Source: Bacteroides sp. (GTDB lineage Bacteria; Bacteroidota; Bacteroidia; Bacteroidales; Bacteroidaceae). From it: a stretch of 64,000 nucleotides of DNA. Positions 1 to 8,583 of the stretch are shown here, piece after piece. The stretch lies in assembly GCA_021201335.1 (NCBI GenBank), contig JAJQFD010000040.1, forward strand, positions 1 through 64,000, read 5' to 3'. Each line of letters opens with the position of its first letter. Positions within the stretch are counted from its first letter, which is position 1. Below the pieces are notes generated by a model. That model was not told where the DNA came from. It saw nothing but the letters and a program-made list of their open reading frames with translations, and did not search any database. Position numbers and translations under genes: made by a program.

Positions 1-184
1 TAAAATAATCATCGAGGATTTGTATGATTCGCGAGCGCATGTAAAGTTCATCACCCGATGCAGGGAACGTGATGAAGACTAACACACAAAGAGCCAACGC
101 GCCAATGATCCAGCAAAAGGCGAAAAAGATATGGAGCATTTTCAGAATTTTAACCCCTTGAGGGTTCAGTTTCTTGGTTTTCAT
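1..184 (-). CDS. Small integral membrane protein, partial (C-terminus outside window)
   Basis: A reading frame opens with ATG at 184 and runs off the left edge after 61 codons. The visible N-terminus is basic (MKTKKLNPQG), followed by one strong hydrophobic segment at about residues 18-40 and then a short polar stretch, so this is an inner-membrane protein with its first transmembrane helix visible. It lies 49 nt downstream of the secreted-protein gene on the same strand and may share its transcript. The family is not certain: it resembles DUF2269-like multi-pass proteins of Bacteroidales, but only the first fifth or so is visible. Confidence 0.65.
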   Translation of the reverse strand, partial: MKTKKLNPQGVKILKMLHIFFAFCWIIGALALCVLVFITFPASGDELYMRSRIIQILDDYF

Positions 185-233
185 AGATTTTATTATGGAT
201 TAATTGTTACTGAATAGTTGAACCGGTCATTTC

Positions 234-1043
234 TCATCGGGATTGCGATACATTAAACGAAAGGAAAAAGCTTGGATGTTCCACCCGACGTTCTCCGTGA
301 ATAATCAGATACTCCCACGGATAAATGGATTCCAGAATCTTTCTTAACGCCACAATAAGAGGATGATCATTATCATTAATCCACTCCACTCCTATCCTGG
401 CTGAAATAGATGCACTGGCAAAAGCTCCCTTCTCATTTACCTGAATATCTTGAAGCATATAGATGATTCTTTTTTTACTCAACTCCGGAAACTCCTGCCA
501 AGGGAAACGTTGAATAATCTCTTTGTGGATCTCTTCCATCGTGTATCCCTTTACTTTCTTGTTCTGATAAAACGTTTGGTGGAGGACGATCCCCTCCTGA
601 ACCGTCAGAATACATTCTTCTTCCTCATTGCGATCGAAACCCATATGCACGTACCGAACTGTTTCGCCTCTCCCTAGACGTATGTCAGCATTTACCCATG
701 ATGCCAGGATACCCGTCGGCGTTTGATAATTGGCAAAAACCTGGTTTAAGTTCTGAATAACCTGAATACTATCTCCTATTTCCACTTCTACTTTTTGCAG
801 CAAAAGCTGATTGTTTTTTATCTCCCAAAACGCAGTGTATCCCTCCCAATCGGCAGTGGATATAGATCGTTCTTCGGGTAGGAATTGGTGAAAGGCTTCT
901 CTAAGTGTCTCACTCCTTTCGATGGGTTTATCCAGCATATACCACTTTTCTCCGTTTAGATAAGCTATATCGCCGGAGGCTCCGGTAGCGTACAGATATG
1001 ATATATTCAAGAGGAAGGTTAACCCTAAAATCCATGTTTTCAT
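234..1043 (-). CDS. Secreted protein of unknown function
   Basis: 269-residue protein with a cleavable signal peptide (residues 1 to about 20, ending LYATG) and no lipobox cysteine, so it is probably periplasmic or secreted. I recognise no catalytic motif. The C-terminal half is a mixed alpha/beta region containing a conserved-looking PWEYLIIHGERR segment. The ATG at 1043 is supported by a TAnnTTTG -7 element on the minus strand (1072-1079), which places the transcription start about 20 nt upstream of the start codon. The downstream partial membrane-protein gene is close enough to be cotranscribed. No function is proposed. Confidence 0.7.
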   Translation of the reverse strand: MKTWILGLTFLLNISYLYATGASGDIAYLNGEKWYMLDKPIERSETLREAFHQFLPEERSISTADWEGYTAFWEIKNNQLLLQKVEVEIGDSIQVIQNLNQVFANYQTPTGILASWVNADIRLGRGETVRYVHMGFDRNEEEECILTVQEGIVLHQTFYQNKKVKGYTMEEIHKEIIQRFPWQEFPELSKKRIIYMLQDIQVNEKGAFASASISARIGVEWINDNDHPLIVALRKILESIYPWEYLIIHGERRVEHPSFFLSFNVSQSR

Positions 1044-1071
1044 ATTATTCGGTTCTAAGTAAGATGTAAAA

Positions 1072-1079
1072 CAAACTTA
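1072..1079 (-). promoter_or_regulatory. Bacteroidota -7 promoter element (TAAGTTTG)
   Basis: Matches the TAnnTTTG consensus of the Bacteroidota primary sigma factor and lies about 30 nt upstream of the ATG at 1043. No clear TTTG -33 box is seen at the expected spacing. Confidence 0.5.
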
Positions 1080-1237
1080 GTAAAAAATATTAAAACTTTA
1101 GAGAGAAGAGAAGAAAAATACTTTATATCTCTATACATGGGAGGAAGCTGTTAAGGTCTGCCCTTTTCATTGCAAAGACTGCAAGCATGTTCGGTTCAGT
1201 TGCAGTATAATCACCGTAGGCATGTTCGAAAGATTTT

Positions 1238-1435
1238 CGCCACGAAGTGGCAGGTTAACCCAGCCCAACGCAACGCGTTGGGTAATAGCATTTTAAACAT
1301 TTCTTCGCCTTGAAAAGGCAGGTTAATCGTATACTACAATCCATATTTTAACCTGCCCCGATGGGGCGATTTTTTACTATCTTATTGATACCCAAGGCGT
1401 TGCCTTGGGCTAAGTTGATTTGCCACTTCGTGGCG
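1238..1435. repeat. REPIN/MITE-like nest of six palindromes
   Basis: The segment contains six short hairpins in a row, including GCCAC-GAA-GTGGC, CCCAACGCGTTGGG, GCCTT-GAA-AAGGC, GCCCC-GAT-GGGGC and GCCAC-TTC-GTGGC. The whole segment is itself an inverted repeat: about 54 nt from 1238 match the reverse complement of the 54 nt ending at 1435, and an inner pair (1305-1326 and 1348-1369) shares GGCAGGTTAA. Where the arms differ, stem bases change together (CCCAACGC versus CCCAAGGC), so pairing is kept. There is no reading frame inside. Known REP/REPIN elements mobilised by RAYT-type transposases look like this; membership in that class is inferred. Confidence 0.75.
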
Positions 1436-1530
1436 TTCTTTCATAATTAATCTTCCTAACAGGAAGAGGCTAAAACCAGAGGAAGAACTTTCGGCCGATC
1501 TTTCTCTGTCAGAACTTAACCATCCTGCTC

Positions 1531-1612
1531 TGTATCGTGCGGATAGAGTACGTTTATCGTATTTGTACTATACGCCTATCGTGTAAGTAGACTACGCCTA
1601 TCGTACCTGTTG
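1531..1612. repeat. Tandem array, 22-bp period, TATCGT core (array A)
   Basis: Four units start at 1531, 1553, 1575 and 1597, each carrying TATCGT at the same phase, with diverged bases between. The same core and period occur at 27.5 kb (including a shared GATAGAGTA) and 58.5 kb. It lies in the intergenic region downstream of the alpha/beta hydrolase gene. Confidence 0.7.
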
Positions 1613-1626
1613 AAAAAACGAATAAA

Positions 1627-1661
1627 GCGAGAAGACGATTCTTGTAAGAATCTCTTCTCGC
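1627..1661 (-). terminator. Hairpin downstream of alpha/beta hydrolase gene
   Basis: GCGAGAAGA...TCTTCTCGC with an inner GATTCT/AGAATC stem. On the minus strand it is followed by a T-rich stretch ending in TTTTTT, consistent with intrinsic termination of the gene ending at 1707. Confidence 0.6.
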
Positions 1662-1706
1662 TCTTTACACAAAAGCGTAGTTGGAAAGCTATTTACTTTT
1701 GTGGTT

Positions 1707-2942
1707 TTATTTATTCAGTTCTTCTATGAGCCTGAGGGTAAAGAAAAGAGGAGTTCCTTCGTGATGATCGCCTCCCTCAATGATTTCTTTTTCCACGTTT
1801 ACTCCCCTGGCTTTCAGTCGATCATAAGCCACATCGGTATTGAATGACGGAACCCACGGGTCTTGATCTCCATGCACCAGATATACTTTTCCTTTGGCAT
1901 CGAAGTTGCTTACATCGTTATCGTCCAGCGCTTTTACAAAGGCTTCATCGGTACCTTCAGTTATTCCTTTCATAAAATCGGCAGTGAATATCTCGGAAGG
2001 GATAGAAGGCAATTGATCGATCCCTTCGAATATGGAGTTCTTACCTTCATGTTTCCGCAATTCCGGAACAAACTCTGCCTGGAAATACTGGTTATAATCC
2101 CGGTTTATTTGGTAAGCTTTATCATACGTCATGACTGCCCAGGCATAACTGGCTACAAACTCGGAGGTACCTTCGGCTTGTTGGAAGATATATTTCAGGG
2201 TTTCTTTGGTATCATAGGCTCCGGCCCCTCCCAACGTAACGAAGTCTTTGAATGGAGAGGGTGTTTCACTGTAGCTTTTCAGAGTGGATAGCGCCGCAAA
2301 GCCACCTTCGGAATAGCCGATGATGTATAATTTATCAAAATCTACCTGCAATGATTTTTGTTTCACATATTCCGGAACGTAATCTATCAGTTCCCGAGTG
2401 GCAGAAGCCAATGTTTCCCGATGTTCGTAATAATGCATCTGGTCGGTGTCGGTTCCATAGCCGAAATAATCAGGAAATACCCCGATATATCCATTTTCAT
2501 GAGAGGGAAAATGCATGATAAAGTTCATTTGTATAGAGCACAAATCCTGTGAAGGGGCGTCCGCATTAAATCCGATGGTACCATGTGTATTAGCGTAAAT
2601 ACGAAGCTTTTTATTCTTTTCCGAATCGGGTAACATCGGATAGCTGACTACTCCGGAAAGCGTTCGGACATGGCCGAAAGGGTCTTTTACGTCATAATCA
2701 ACCATGGCTAATTCTACGTCATACTTAAACCGGGCCACAAAAGCTGTCACTTCGTTGGCTGGCATACCTGCGTCCAGTAAAATCATCTGGCAGGTTCTTT
2801 TTATCTCACTAACCTTTAACTGGGCGAGTATTTTTACCTCTTTCAGGTTGTCAGGGGCTTTTACCGGATCATCATCATCGCTACAGGCAAATGTAATAAT
2901 CAATAGAGCAAACGTAAGGACTAACTTAAAAGTCGTTTTCAT
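1707..2942 (-). CDS. Alpha/beta-hydrolase lipoprotein (secretory lipase/esterase-like)
   Basis: 411-residue lipoprotein. The lipobox ends at Cys20 and is followed by an Asp-rich SDDDDP stretch of the kind that directs Bacteroidota lipoproteins to the surface. The nucleophile elbow is GYSEG with Ser211; probable acid and base are Asp361 (HGDQDPW) and His393/His394 (GGDHHEG). This is the Ser-Asp-His order of an alpha/beta hydrolase, and the length and layout resemble bacterial homologues of secretory lipases and prolyl-oligopeptidase-like esterases. The substrate cannot be read from the sequence; an ester or acyl-sugar is plausible. It stands alone on the minus strand, with a terminator-like hairpin after it. 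Confidence 0.85.
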   Translation of the reverse strand: MKTTFKLVLTFALLIITFACSDDDDPVKAPDNLKEVKILAQLKVSEIKRTCQMILLDAGMPANEVTAFVARFKYDVELAMVDYDVKDPFGHVRTLSGVVSYPMLPDSEKNKKLRIYANTHGTIGFNADAPSQDLCSIQMNFIMHFPSHENGYIGVFPDYFGYGTDTDQMHYYEHRETLASATRELIDYVPEYVKQKSLQVDFDKLYIIGYSEGGFAALSTLKSYSETPSPFKDFVTLGGAGAYDTKETLKYIFQQAEGTSEFVASYAWAVMTYDKAYQINRDYNQYFQAEFVPELRKHEGKNSIFEGIDQLPSIPSEIFTADFMKGITEGTDEAFVKALDDNDVSNFDAKGKVYLVHGDQDPWVPSFNTDVAYDRLKARGVNVEKEIIEGGDHHEGTPLFFTLRLIEELNK

Positions 2943-3202
2943 AATGGTTTTTTGTTAAGATTTTAAATAAATATTCGATCACTCCTCCCCCTACACGGGA
3001 AAGTGTGGATGTGAAAATAGACATAGTATTCACGCTGAATTTTAAAAATATACGAAACGCCTGATTTTGTATACGAAACGAAGCACCGAACGAGATACTG
3101 TTCTATAATTTAATACAAGTAACGAATGGAAAGCTCAGTGAAAAGAAGTATGTTTTTTTATTTTTTAGAAACAGAATAGAAGTCATCCCCTATAAAAACA
3201 GG
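2943..3202. other. Intergenic region without recognised feature
   Basis: AT-rich spacer upstream of the hydrolase gene. I see no reading frame, repeat or clear promoter match in it, though the hydrolase promoter must lie here. Confidence 0.4.
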
Positions 3203-3249
3203 GAAGGATCTGACACAATGCCCGGGTATGAGCATGTGGCAGATCCTTC
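3203..3249 (-). terminator. Hairpin downstream of lipoprotein gene pair
   Basis: GAAGGATCTG and CAGATCCTTC form a 10-bp stem. The minus-strand continuation is CCTGTTTTTATAGG, a T-rich tail fitting termination of the gene ending at 3274. Confidence 0.6.
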
Positions 3250-3273
3250 GTGTAGGTATCTTCTATTTTATGC

Positions 3274-4200
3274 TTACTTCACGATAAAACTACTCGCGTC
3301 GGTTAGATAGGTCATTTCCTTACTCAGTCTTTTCAACATATCCTGAAATTCTTTATCGTCTTTTCCCGGGTTGAATTGGGTGCTGCACGCCTGCATCATT
3401 TTACTACGTCCTTCAGATAAAGCGTAGAAGCTTAATTGCGCCACATCCTGAAATATATCCGAAGGATTGGCTATCATTTTATTCCATCGGTCTTCCATTT
3501 CTTTGATACAGGCATTGGCCTCTTCGCAGTCGGTAAGGAAAGACTCAGTAGGAAACGTATAAGGTGTTTGCTCGCTTAGTTTCCGGGTATTTAAGGGGAA
3601 AACGACTCCTGCAGGAAGTTCTTCTGCCAGCTCTTTCAGGTAGTCTGATTCTCTATATAGTTTATGAAATACCATTTTTTTACTGGGAGAACGTGTATTG
3701 AGTGCATCCTTCACCTCCTCATCCAGTCCAAATGTCCACGAGGTATGAGCCCGATCAATAAAGAGGGTATTCAATACCCTGACAGGTAGTTTTATAAGGC
3801 CGCCATCGGAAGTATATTCATAGCTGTTCTGATCATAGATGTACTGTATATCTTTGTTCTTTGCCTTTTCGTTGATGTAGAAATATCCATGCAACATGTA
3901 GTTGGAAAGAGTCGGATTCATAATCGTAACCGATTTATTGCTGTTTACTTTGGTTACGAAATTTACCGAGCTTCCATTGTAAGTCAATGTATGTTTGCCC
4001 TGCGTAATTGGGATAGGTTGAGTAGTTCGGGCAGGGATTTTATATTCCTTGCCATCAATCTGAATGGCAATTTCGGTATCCAACGGATTGTCTACCTGAT
4101 ACTCCCAACTGGGTTTAAAACTATCTCCGCAAGATACATTCAGGAAAATGAGAGTGGCAAACAGAAAATGATAAAGGATTGTTTTGGTCTGAGCGTTCAT
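3274..4200 (-). CDS. Lipoprotein of unknown function
   Basis: 308 residues with a type II signal peptide (lipobox cysteine at residue 24, NVSCGD). The first 110 mature residues look beta-rich and resemble a small immunoglobulin-like domain (GKEYKIPARTTQPI, then GKHTLTYNGS). The rest is mostly helical and ends TDASSFIVK. I do not recognise the family. The gene starts 20 nt after the end of the upstream lipoprotein gene (4221-4904), so the two probably form an operon and may act together at the cell surface. Its ATG at 4200 fits the signal peptide. Confidence 0.7.
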   Translation of the reverse strand: MNAQTKTILYHFLFATLIFLNVSCGDSFKPSWEYQVDNPLDTEIAIQIDGKEYKIPARTTQPIPITQGKHTLTYNGSSVNFVTKVNSNKSVTIMNPTLSNYMLHGYFYINEKAKNKDIQYIYDQNSYEYTSDGGLIKLPVRVLNTLFIDRAHTSWTFGLDEEVKDALNTRSPSKKMVFHKLYRESDYLKELAEELPAGVVFPLNTRKLSEQTPYTFPTESFLTDCEEANACIKEMEDRWNKMIANPSDIFQDVAQLSFYALSEGRSKMMQACSTQFNPGKDDKEFQDMLKRLSKEMTYLTDASSFIVK

Positions 4201-4220
4201 GCTAGTAAGTAATTAAGTGT

Positions 4221-4904
4221 TTATTGAATTGTAATTTGATCTCCGATAAGTTGGAAAGTGATGGTATGCTGATTCTTTCGTTTAATATCCGTTTTGTGTT
4301 TTTCCTGGGTAGTTCCAAACTTCTTCCGGCTCCGGGTAGTGGTGTATTTTACATACGAGTCTTTCTTTTTCTTCACCTTCGGGTGAGAGAGATCATCCGA
4401 TTCGGGTTCCAGCTCTATCTCGAATTTATACTCAGCATGGTTATCATCGGTAAAATATCGGATGCTTAAAAGGTTTTCGTATCTATATTTTTCGGGAATC
4501 AGCTTTTTCATTTCCTCCAGTTTCGAAAGGGCATTCCGCAAATCAGGCTGAGAAATATATGTTTTGTTTTTCTTCCTGTTCATGGGAGTGTCCGGATATC
4601 CATGAAAAGTAAGCCGCTTTGTATCTCCAGAATAACTGAAATTAGCTAAATATTGAATGGAAGAATCAGGAGATACAGCATCCACAAACAGTAATTTGAA
4701 ATAGCCGATTTCGGCAGGGCCATAATCGGAAAAACTCTTACTGTAGATGTTTATTTTGTCAATTTGATAACCTTGGTTAATGATATCTTCTATCTGGGTT
4801 TGAAGAGTTTCAATGAGTTGGGGATCGTCCATCTTTTGCCCGTCGCAACCGATTAAAAACAAGCTTGCCAGAAAGACTACAAATAATTGACCGATGCTTT
4901 TCAT
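4221..4904 (-). CDS. Lipoprotein of unknown function
   Basis: 227 residues with a lipobox at Cys20 (FLIGCDGQK). The mature part mixes helical (residues 30-45) and beta segments, with a lysine-rich stretch near residues 175-215 (VKKKKDSY, TRSRKKFG). No enzyme motif is visible. It is the first gene of a probable two-gene operon with the lipoprotein ending at 3274. Upstream, at 4990-5053, lies a long perfect hairpin that belongs to a repeat class seen elsewhere in the window. Function unknown. Confidence 0.7.
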   Translation of the reverse strand: MKSIGQLFVVFLASLFLIGCDGQKMDDPQLIETLQTQIEDIINQGYQIDKINIYSKSFSDYGPAEIGYFKLLFVDAVSPDSSIQYLANFSYSGDTKRLTFHGYPDTPMNRKKNKTYISQPDLRNALSKLEEMKKLIPEKYRYENLLSIRYFTDDNHAEYKFEIELEPESDDLSHPKVKKKKDSYVKYTTTRSRKKFGTTQEKHKTDIKRKNQHTITFQLIGDQITIQ

Positions 4905-4989
4905 GTTTTATGGTTTGAGATTGCAAAGATAAAATATTTTTGAGAAAGAATGCCTAAGGGAAATGGTGAACAATTAGCTGAATGTAAAA

Positions 4990-5053
4990 TTAACCGTTAA
5001 CACTTAAAGGGAATAAGTGTTAACGGTTAAGTCGATTGAGTGTTAACCATTAG
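4990..5053. repeat. Perfect 17-bp inverted repeat plus third copy at 23-bp period (array G)
   Basis: The arms at 4990-5006 and 5014-5030 are exact reverse complements (core AAGTGTTAAC) around a 7-nt loop. A further diverged copy, GAGTGTTAACC, starts at 5038, 23 bp after the matching position at 5015. It lies between two minus-strand genes and could also stop transcription, but there is no T-tract. Confidence 0.7.
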
Positions 5054-5140
5054 TTAGAATATAAACTGGATCGCGTTTGAAACGCATTCAATGTCTGATT
5101 ATCAACGCCAGCCCAGTTAGTGACAGAAGTGTAAGAATAC

Positions 5141-5932
5141 CTAAAATTTGTGTGATAAGGATGGTTCTTTTCTTTCATTTGGTTTTACCTTTCCGGCTTT
5201 CTGAAGTTTGGCAAATTCTTTCTTGGCTTTCTGTAGTTGTGACGTAAAAGCATCATTGGCATGTAAGCGAGCTACTACAGCGCTGGCAACCAGTCGGGCG
5301 GCATCAACATCGCTTTGAAAGTGGTACCCGCAGATAACACGGCTTTGTCCCATCTCATAACCACGCTTGAGGATTTCATTTTGGCGGTCAACATTGATTT
5401 CTGCCAGTACAAGTGCGGTCGCCCAGCCAATAGCAGTATGTCCCGATGGGTAAGATCCGTTGGTAGAAAGCTCTTCCTGCTGTTCTGGGTTACACGTCAT
5501 CTGATTAAAGAGGATGAAAGGACGGACACGCAGGTAATGTTTCTTGGCATGGCGAGTAGCCAGATCTCCGGCATCTTCGCGCATGGTAAGTACTAGTTTA
5601 TGTATCTCCGGGGTGGCTTCTTTTGTTATTTCAATCCCAAACGCTTCGGAAAATGCAAGAGGTACGCCATTGCCATCTACACGAGCATCTTGTACTGCCT
5701 GCTCGCCTCTCGGCGTGTCTCGTTGCAATAACCCCCATTCGTATTGAGCTTTGTCATTTAGAAAGAGAGTACTGTTTTCTTTGGGTGGAGGGGGTAGAAG
5801 ATCTAAACTGTTGGGAACTTCGGTTATATCCAGATAAGTTGATTTGGGAGCAGTTTTTTCAGTTCCCTGGGTACAAGATTGAATAGAGAGCAGTGAACAA
5901 AGTAGTAAAACGAATGTAAATTTAGTTTTCAT
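5141..5932 (-). CDS. Class A non-specific acid phosphatase (PAP2 superfamily), lipoprotein
   Basis: 263 residues, lipobox cysteine at 20 (IQSCTQG). All three PAP2 signature motifs are present: K-x6-RP at 130-138 (KKHYLRVRP), PSGH at 162-165 and SR-x5-H-x3-D at 197-208, so the vanadate-haloperoxidase-type active site is complete, with His204 as predicted nucleophile and His165 as acid. Length and motif spacing match bacterial PhoN/PhoC phosphatases, which release phosphate from organic monoesters outside the cytoplasm. Lipidation would anchor it to an outer-layer membrane. It appears to be a single gene, flanked by a hairpin repeat downstream and a 960-bp intergenic region upstream. Confidence 0.88.
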   Translation of the reverse strand: MKTKFTFVLLLCSLLSIQSCTQGTEKTAPKSTYLDITEVPNSLDLLPPPPKENSTLFLNDKAQYEWGLLQRDTPRGEQAVQDARVDGNGVPLAFSEAFGIEITKEATPEIHKLVLTMREDAGDLATRHAKKHYLRVRPFILFNQMTCNPEQQEELSTNGSYPSGHTAIGWATALVLAEINVDRQNEILKRGYEMGQSRVICGYHFQSDVDAARLVASAVVARLHANDAFTSQLQKAKKEFAKLQKAGKVKPNERKEPSLSHKF

Positions 5933-6315
5933 GATACTATAATTTTATGGTTAATGAGAAGCCTGTTCTTTGTCGAACTTTTTATTGATTTACTGATTGT
6001 TATCAGCGATTTCCCTTTCACCCGAACTGGATAATTATTTATTAAAAAGATGCGACATAAATCAAAGATACAACTATTATCCAGTTTAAAATACAAAGTG
6101 TATTTGTCAATCTGGTATTTATTCCTTTTTTGAAGAATGGGTGCGAATCAAAAAGAAAGGATATAAATGTTTTAAGTATCTTATTTACGTGAAATCAATT
6201 ATTTCACTTACCGGTGCTTTTTTCAAAACAACCCTTCTAGACAGTAGAAGTGCATATTTTCTGCAAATTCTATCATTTTATCCTTTTATGGAAGCTTGTA
6301 AATCCTCCTTTCCCA

Positions 6316-6456
6316 GACTGGAGCAGCCCGGGTCTTCAGACTTACGCGGCTCAAGTTCCCGGATTTGCGCAGCCTCGGTTTACAGACTTGCGCAGCCCAA
6401 GTTCGAAAACTCGCGCTGCACAAGTCCCGAAACCGGGGCTGCGCAAGTCTGAAGAG
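6316..6456. repeat. Tandem array, 23-bp period, TTGCGCAGCC core (array B)
   Basis: Units start at 6316, 6339, 6362, 6385 and 6408. The core is ACTTGCGCAGCCCAAGT or a variant, an imperfect palindrome, followed by about 6 variable bases. A final copy in the opposite orientation (GGCTGCGCAAGTCTGAAGAG, ending at 6456) closes the array. Short open frames across it on both strands are by-products of the repeat, rich in Ala-Gln-Pro. It sits between the divergent phosphatase and pectate lyase genes. Confidence 0.8.
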
Positions 6457-6891
6457 TCTTCTCATTCCTCTGTTTTTTATGCTGGAAGCGGTAAAATACA
6501 TATCACTTGGCAATAATCAAAATGAAATGAACTTGACGGATTTATGGGTTAAGAATGAGTAAATATTCGATTTTAGGTACACTTTTTTTAATTCATTAGC
6601 TCCAGATATTGTCTTTTTTAATTTCCTTCATTTAATTTCCCTGCGATATTATACAGCACAGTCAAGATCACCGCCAAATATCTTATTCTAAGAGCTTTTA
6701 AATATCAAATTGGCAGTTTTATTTTCTGTGAAATTAGCTGTGACCATCAGAAGTCTTGAACTAACAAAATGATATAGTTTGCCCGTTTGCAATAACCTTT
6801 TCTTCCTGATTACAAAATTACTCCCAAAACGTCTTTTATAAAGAGATGACTTAAACCGACTCATGGAAAATCTAAATTAGAAAGAATCAAA
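6457..6891. other. AT-rich upstream region of the pectate lyase gene
   Basis: No convincing gene. A near-match to the -7 element (ATATAGTTTG, about 6771-6780) lies roughly 110 nt before the ATG at 6892, suggesting a leader of about 100 nt. I see no riboswitch motif. Confidence 0.35.
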
Positions 6892-8583
6892 ATGAACTAC
6901 AGTAAAAAAGTTGCATGTACATTCATCGGTATGCTAATAGGCGGGTTGCCTTTATTTGCGCAATATCCGGTGATCCCCGAATCTGTAAAGGAGGAAGGCA
7001 AACGAATGGAAGCCGAAATTGAGCGAAAAGCAAGTCTGGCCTGGGGGAAAGCTTTACCCATTGTGATGGAAGAAGAGGCAAAAGGGCGACCTTATAAACC
7101 CTGGGCATCCAAACCGGAAGATTTGGTGAAGAGCGATATACCGGCATTTCCCGGAGCAGAAGGAGGAGGCATGTTTACACCCGGCGGACGGGGTGGAAAA
7201 GTAATCGTTGTAACCTCGCTGGAAGATGAAGGCCCCGGTACCCTGCGCGAAGCTTGTGAAACCGGAGGTGCACGTATTATTGTATTTAATGTATCAGGTA
7301 TTATCCGGCTAAAGACTCCCATTCATCTTCTGGCACCTTATGTTACCATTGCCGGACAAACGGCTCCGGGAGATGGGGTGTGCGTTACAGGTGAAAGTTT
7401 CCTGATTGATACACACGATGTCGTTATTCGTCACATGCGTTTCCGGCGTGGTGCTCAGGATGTGAATTTCCGGGATGATGCACTAGGCGGCAATGCAGTG
7501 GGGAATATCATGATCGACCATTGTTCGGGTAGTTGGGGACTCGACGAGAACATTTCAATATACCGCCATGTTTACAACCGCCAGGCGGATGGTTATGGGT
7601 TGAAGTTGCCTACCGTAAATGTTACTATTCAGAACTCAATTTTTTCAGAAGCGTTGGATAGTTATAATCATGCGTTCGGAGCTACCATTGGCGGACATAA
7701 CAGCATGTTTGCACGCAATTTGTTTGCATCGAATATCAGCCGGAATCCCTCTATAGGAATGGACGGCGATTTTAATTTGGTGAACAACGTGATATTCAAC
7801 TGGTGGAACAGATCGGTAGACGGGGGAGATGAGAAAAGCTTGTACAATATCATTAACAATTATTATAAACCGGGGCCCATTACGCCGTTGGATAAACCGA
7901 TTGCTTATCGTATCTTGAAACCGGAATCCAGTCGGGATAAAACCAAACCCGATACATTTGGTAAAGCATATGTGAGCGGTAATATCGTGCTTGGCAATTC
8001 GAAAGTAACAAAAAATAACTGGGATGGGGGAGTGCAGGTGTATGACCATCCGAATGATGGCGGGTTTGAAAGTAAAATCAGAGTGGATGAAGCTTTTCCG
8101 ATGCCTCCGGTAACCATCATGAAAACAAAAGCCGCCTACAACTTCGTGTTGAAGAATGTGGGAGCCAACTTTCCGAAGCGGGATGCGGTAGACGAACGTA
8201 TTGTGAAAACAGTAAGAACCGGAAAGCCTTTCTATGTGGAGAATGCGGCCGATTATGAGTTTGATGCAAAATATGTAAAGAGAAGACTTCCGGCAGATTC
8301 CTATAAGAAGGGCATTATTACGGATATCCGTCAGGTAGGTGGTCTGCCCGAATACAGCGGAACGTCTTATCAGGATTCTGACAACGACGGTATGCCCGAT
8401 GTCTGGGAGATTAGATACGGATTAAATCCGAACGATCCTTCTGATGCTAGTCAGGATTGCAACGGGGATGGATATACGAACATTGAGAAGTTTATCAACG
8501 GAATTGATCCGTCTAAGAAAGTAGACTGGAAAGATCTCAAGAATAATTATGATACACTTTCTAAACGCAAAAGTTTATTTTAA
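6892..8583 (+). CDS. Pectate lyase (PL1 family), secreted
   Basis: 563 residues with a signal peptide (residues 1-23, ending LPLFAQ). After a short N-terminal extension comes the PL1-type opening (FPGAEGGG, then TPGGRGGKV and GPGTLREA), followed by a parallel beta-helix (VTIAGQTAPG, VVIRHMRFRRG, IMIDHCSGSWG). This is the usual layout of Bacteroidales PL1 enzymes that cleave polygalacturonate by beta-elimination with Ca2+. The C-terminus carries a calcium-binding DSDNDGMPD / DCNGDGYTN pair (about residues 500-535), resembling thrombospondin type 3 or dockerin-like repeats. The stop codon directly abuts the ATG of the next gene, so the two are translationally coupled. Confidence 0.9.
   Translation: MNYSKKVACTFIGMLIGGLPLFAQYPVIPESVKEEGKRMEAEIERKASLAWGKALPIVMEEEAKGRPYKPWASKPEDLVKSDIPAFPGAEGGGMFTPGGRGGKVIVVTSLEDEGPGTLREACETGGARIIVFNVSGIIRLKTPIHLLAPYVTIAGQTAPGDGVCVTGESFLIDTHDVVIRHMRFRRGAQDVNFRDDALGGNAVGNIMIDHCSGSWGLDENISIYRHVYNRQADGYGLKLPTVNVTIQNSIFSEALDSYNHAFGATIGGHNSMFARNLFASNISRNPSIGMDGDFNLVNNVIFNWWNRSVDGGDEKSLYNIINNYYKPGPITPLDKPIAYRILKPESSRDKTKPDTFGKAYVSGNIVLGNSKVTKNNWDGGVQVYDHPNDGGFESKIRVDEAFPMPPVTIMKTKAAYNFVLKNVGANFPKRDAVDERIVKTVRTGKPFYVENAADYEFDAKYVKRRLPADSYKKGIITDIRQVGGLPEYSGTSYQDSDNDGMPDVWEIRYGLNPNDPSDASQDCNGDGYTNIEKFINGIDPSKKVDWKDLKNNYDTLSKRKSLF

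Noticed and set aside
1531..1612. CRISPR array
   Set aside because: Units are 22 bp in total with diverged spacing sequence and no 30-bp spacers, and no cas gene is nearby.
4990..5030. Simple intrinsic terminator
   Set aside because: Strong stem, but neither side has a T-tract, and the extra in-phase copy points to the repeat class.
6141..6562. Open frames across 6.1-6.6 kb on both strands, rich in AQP and RSP words
   Set aside because: They are translations of the 23-bp repeat array and have no start signals or domain character.
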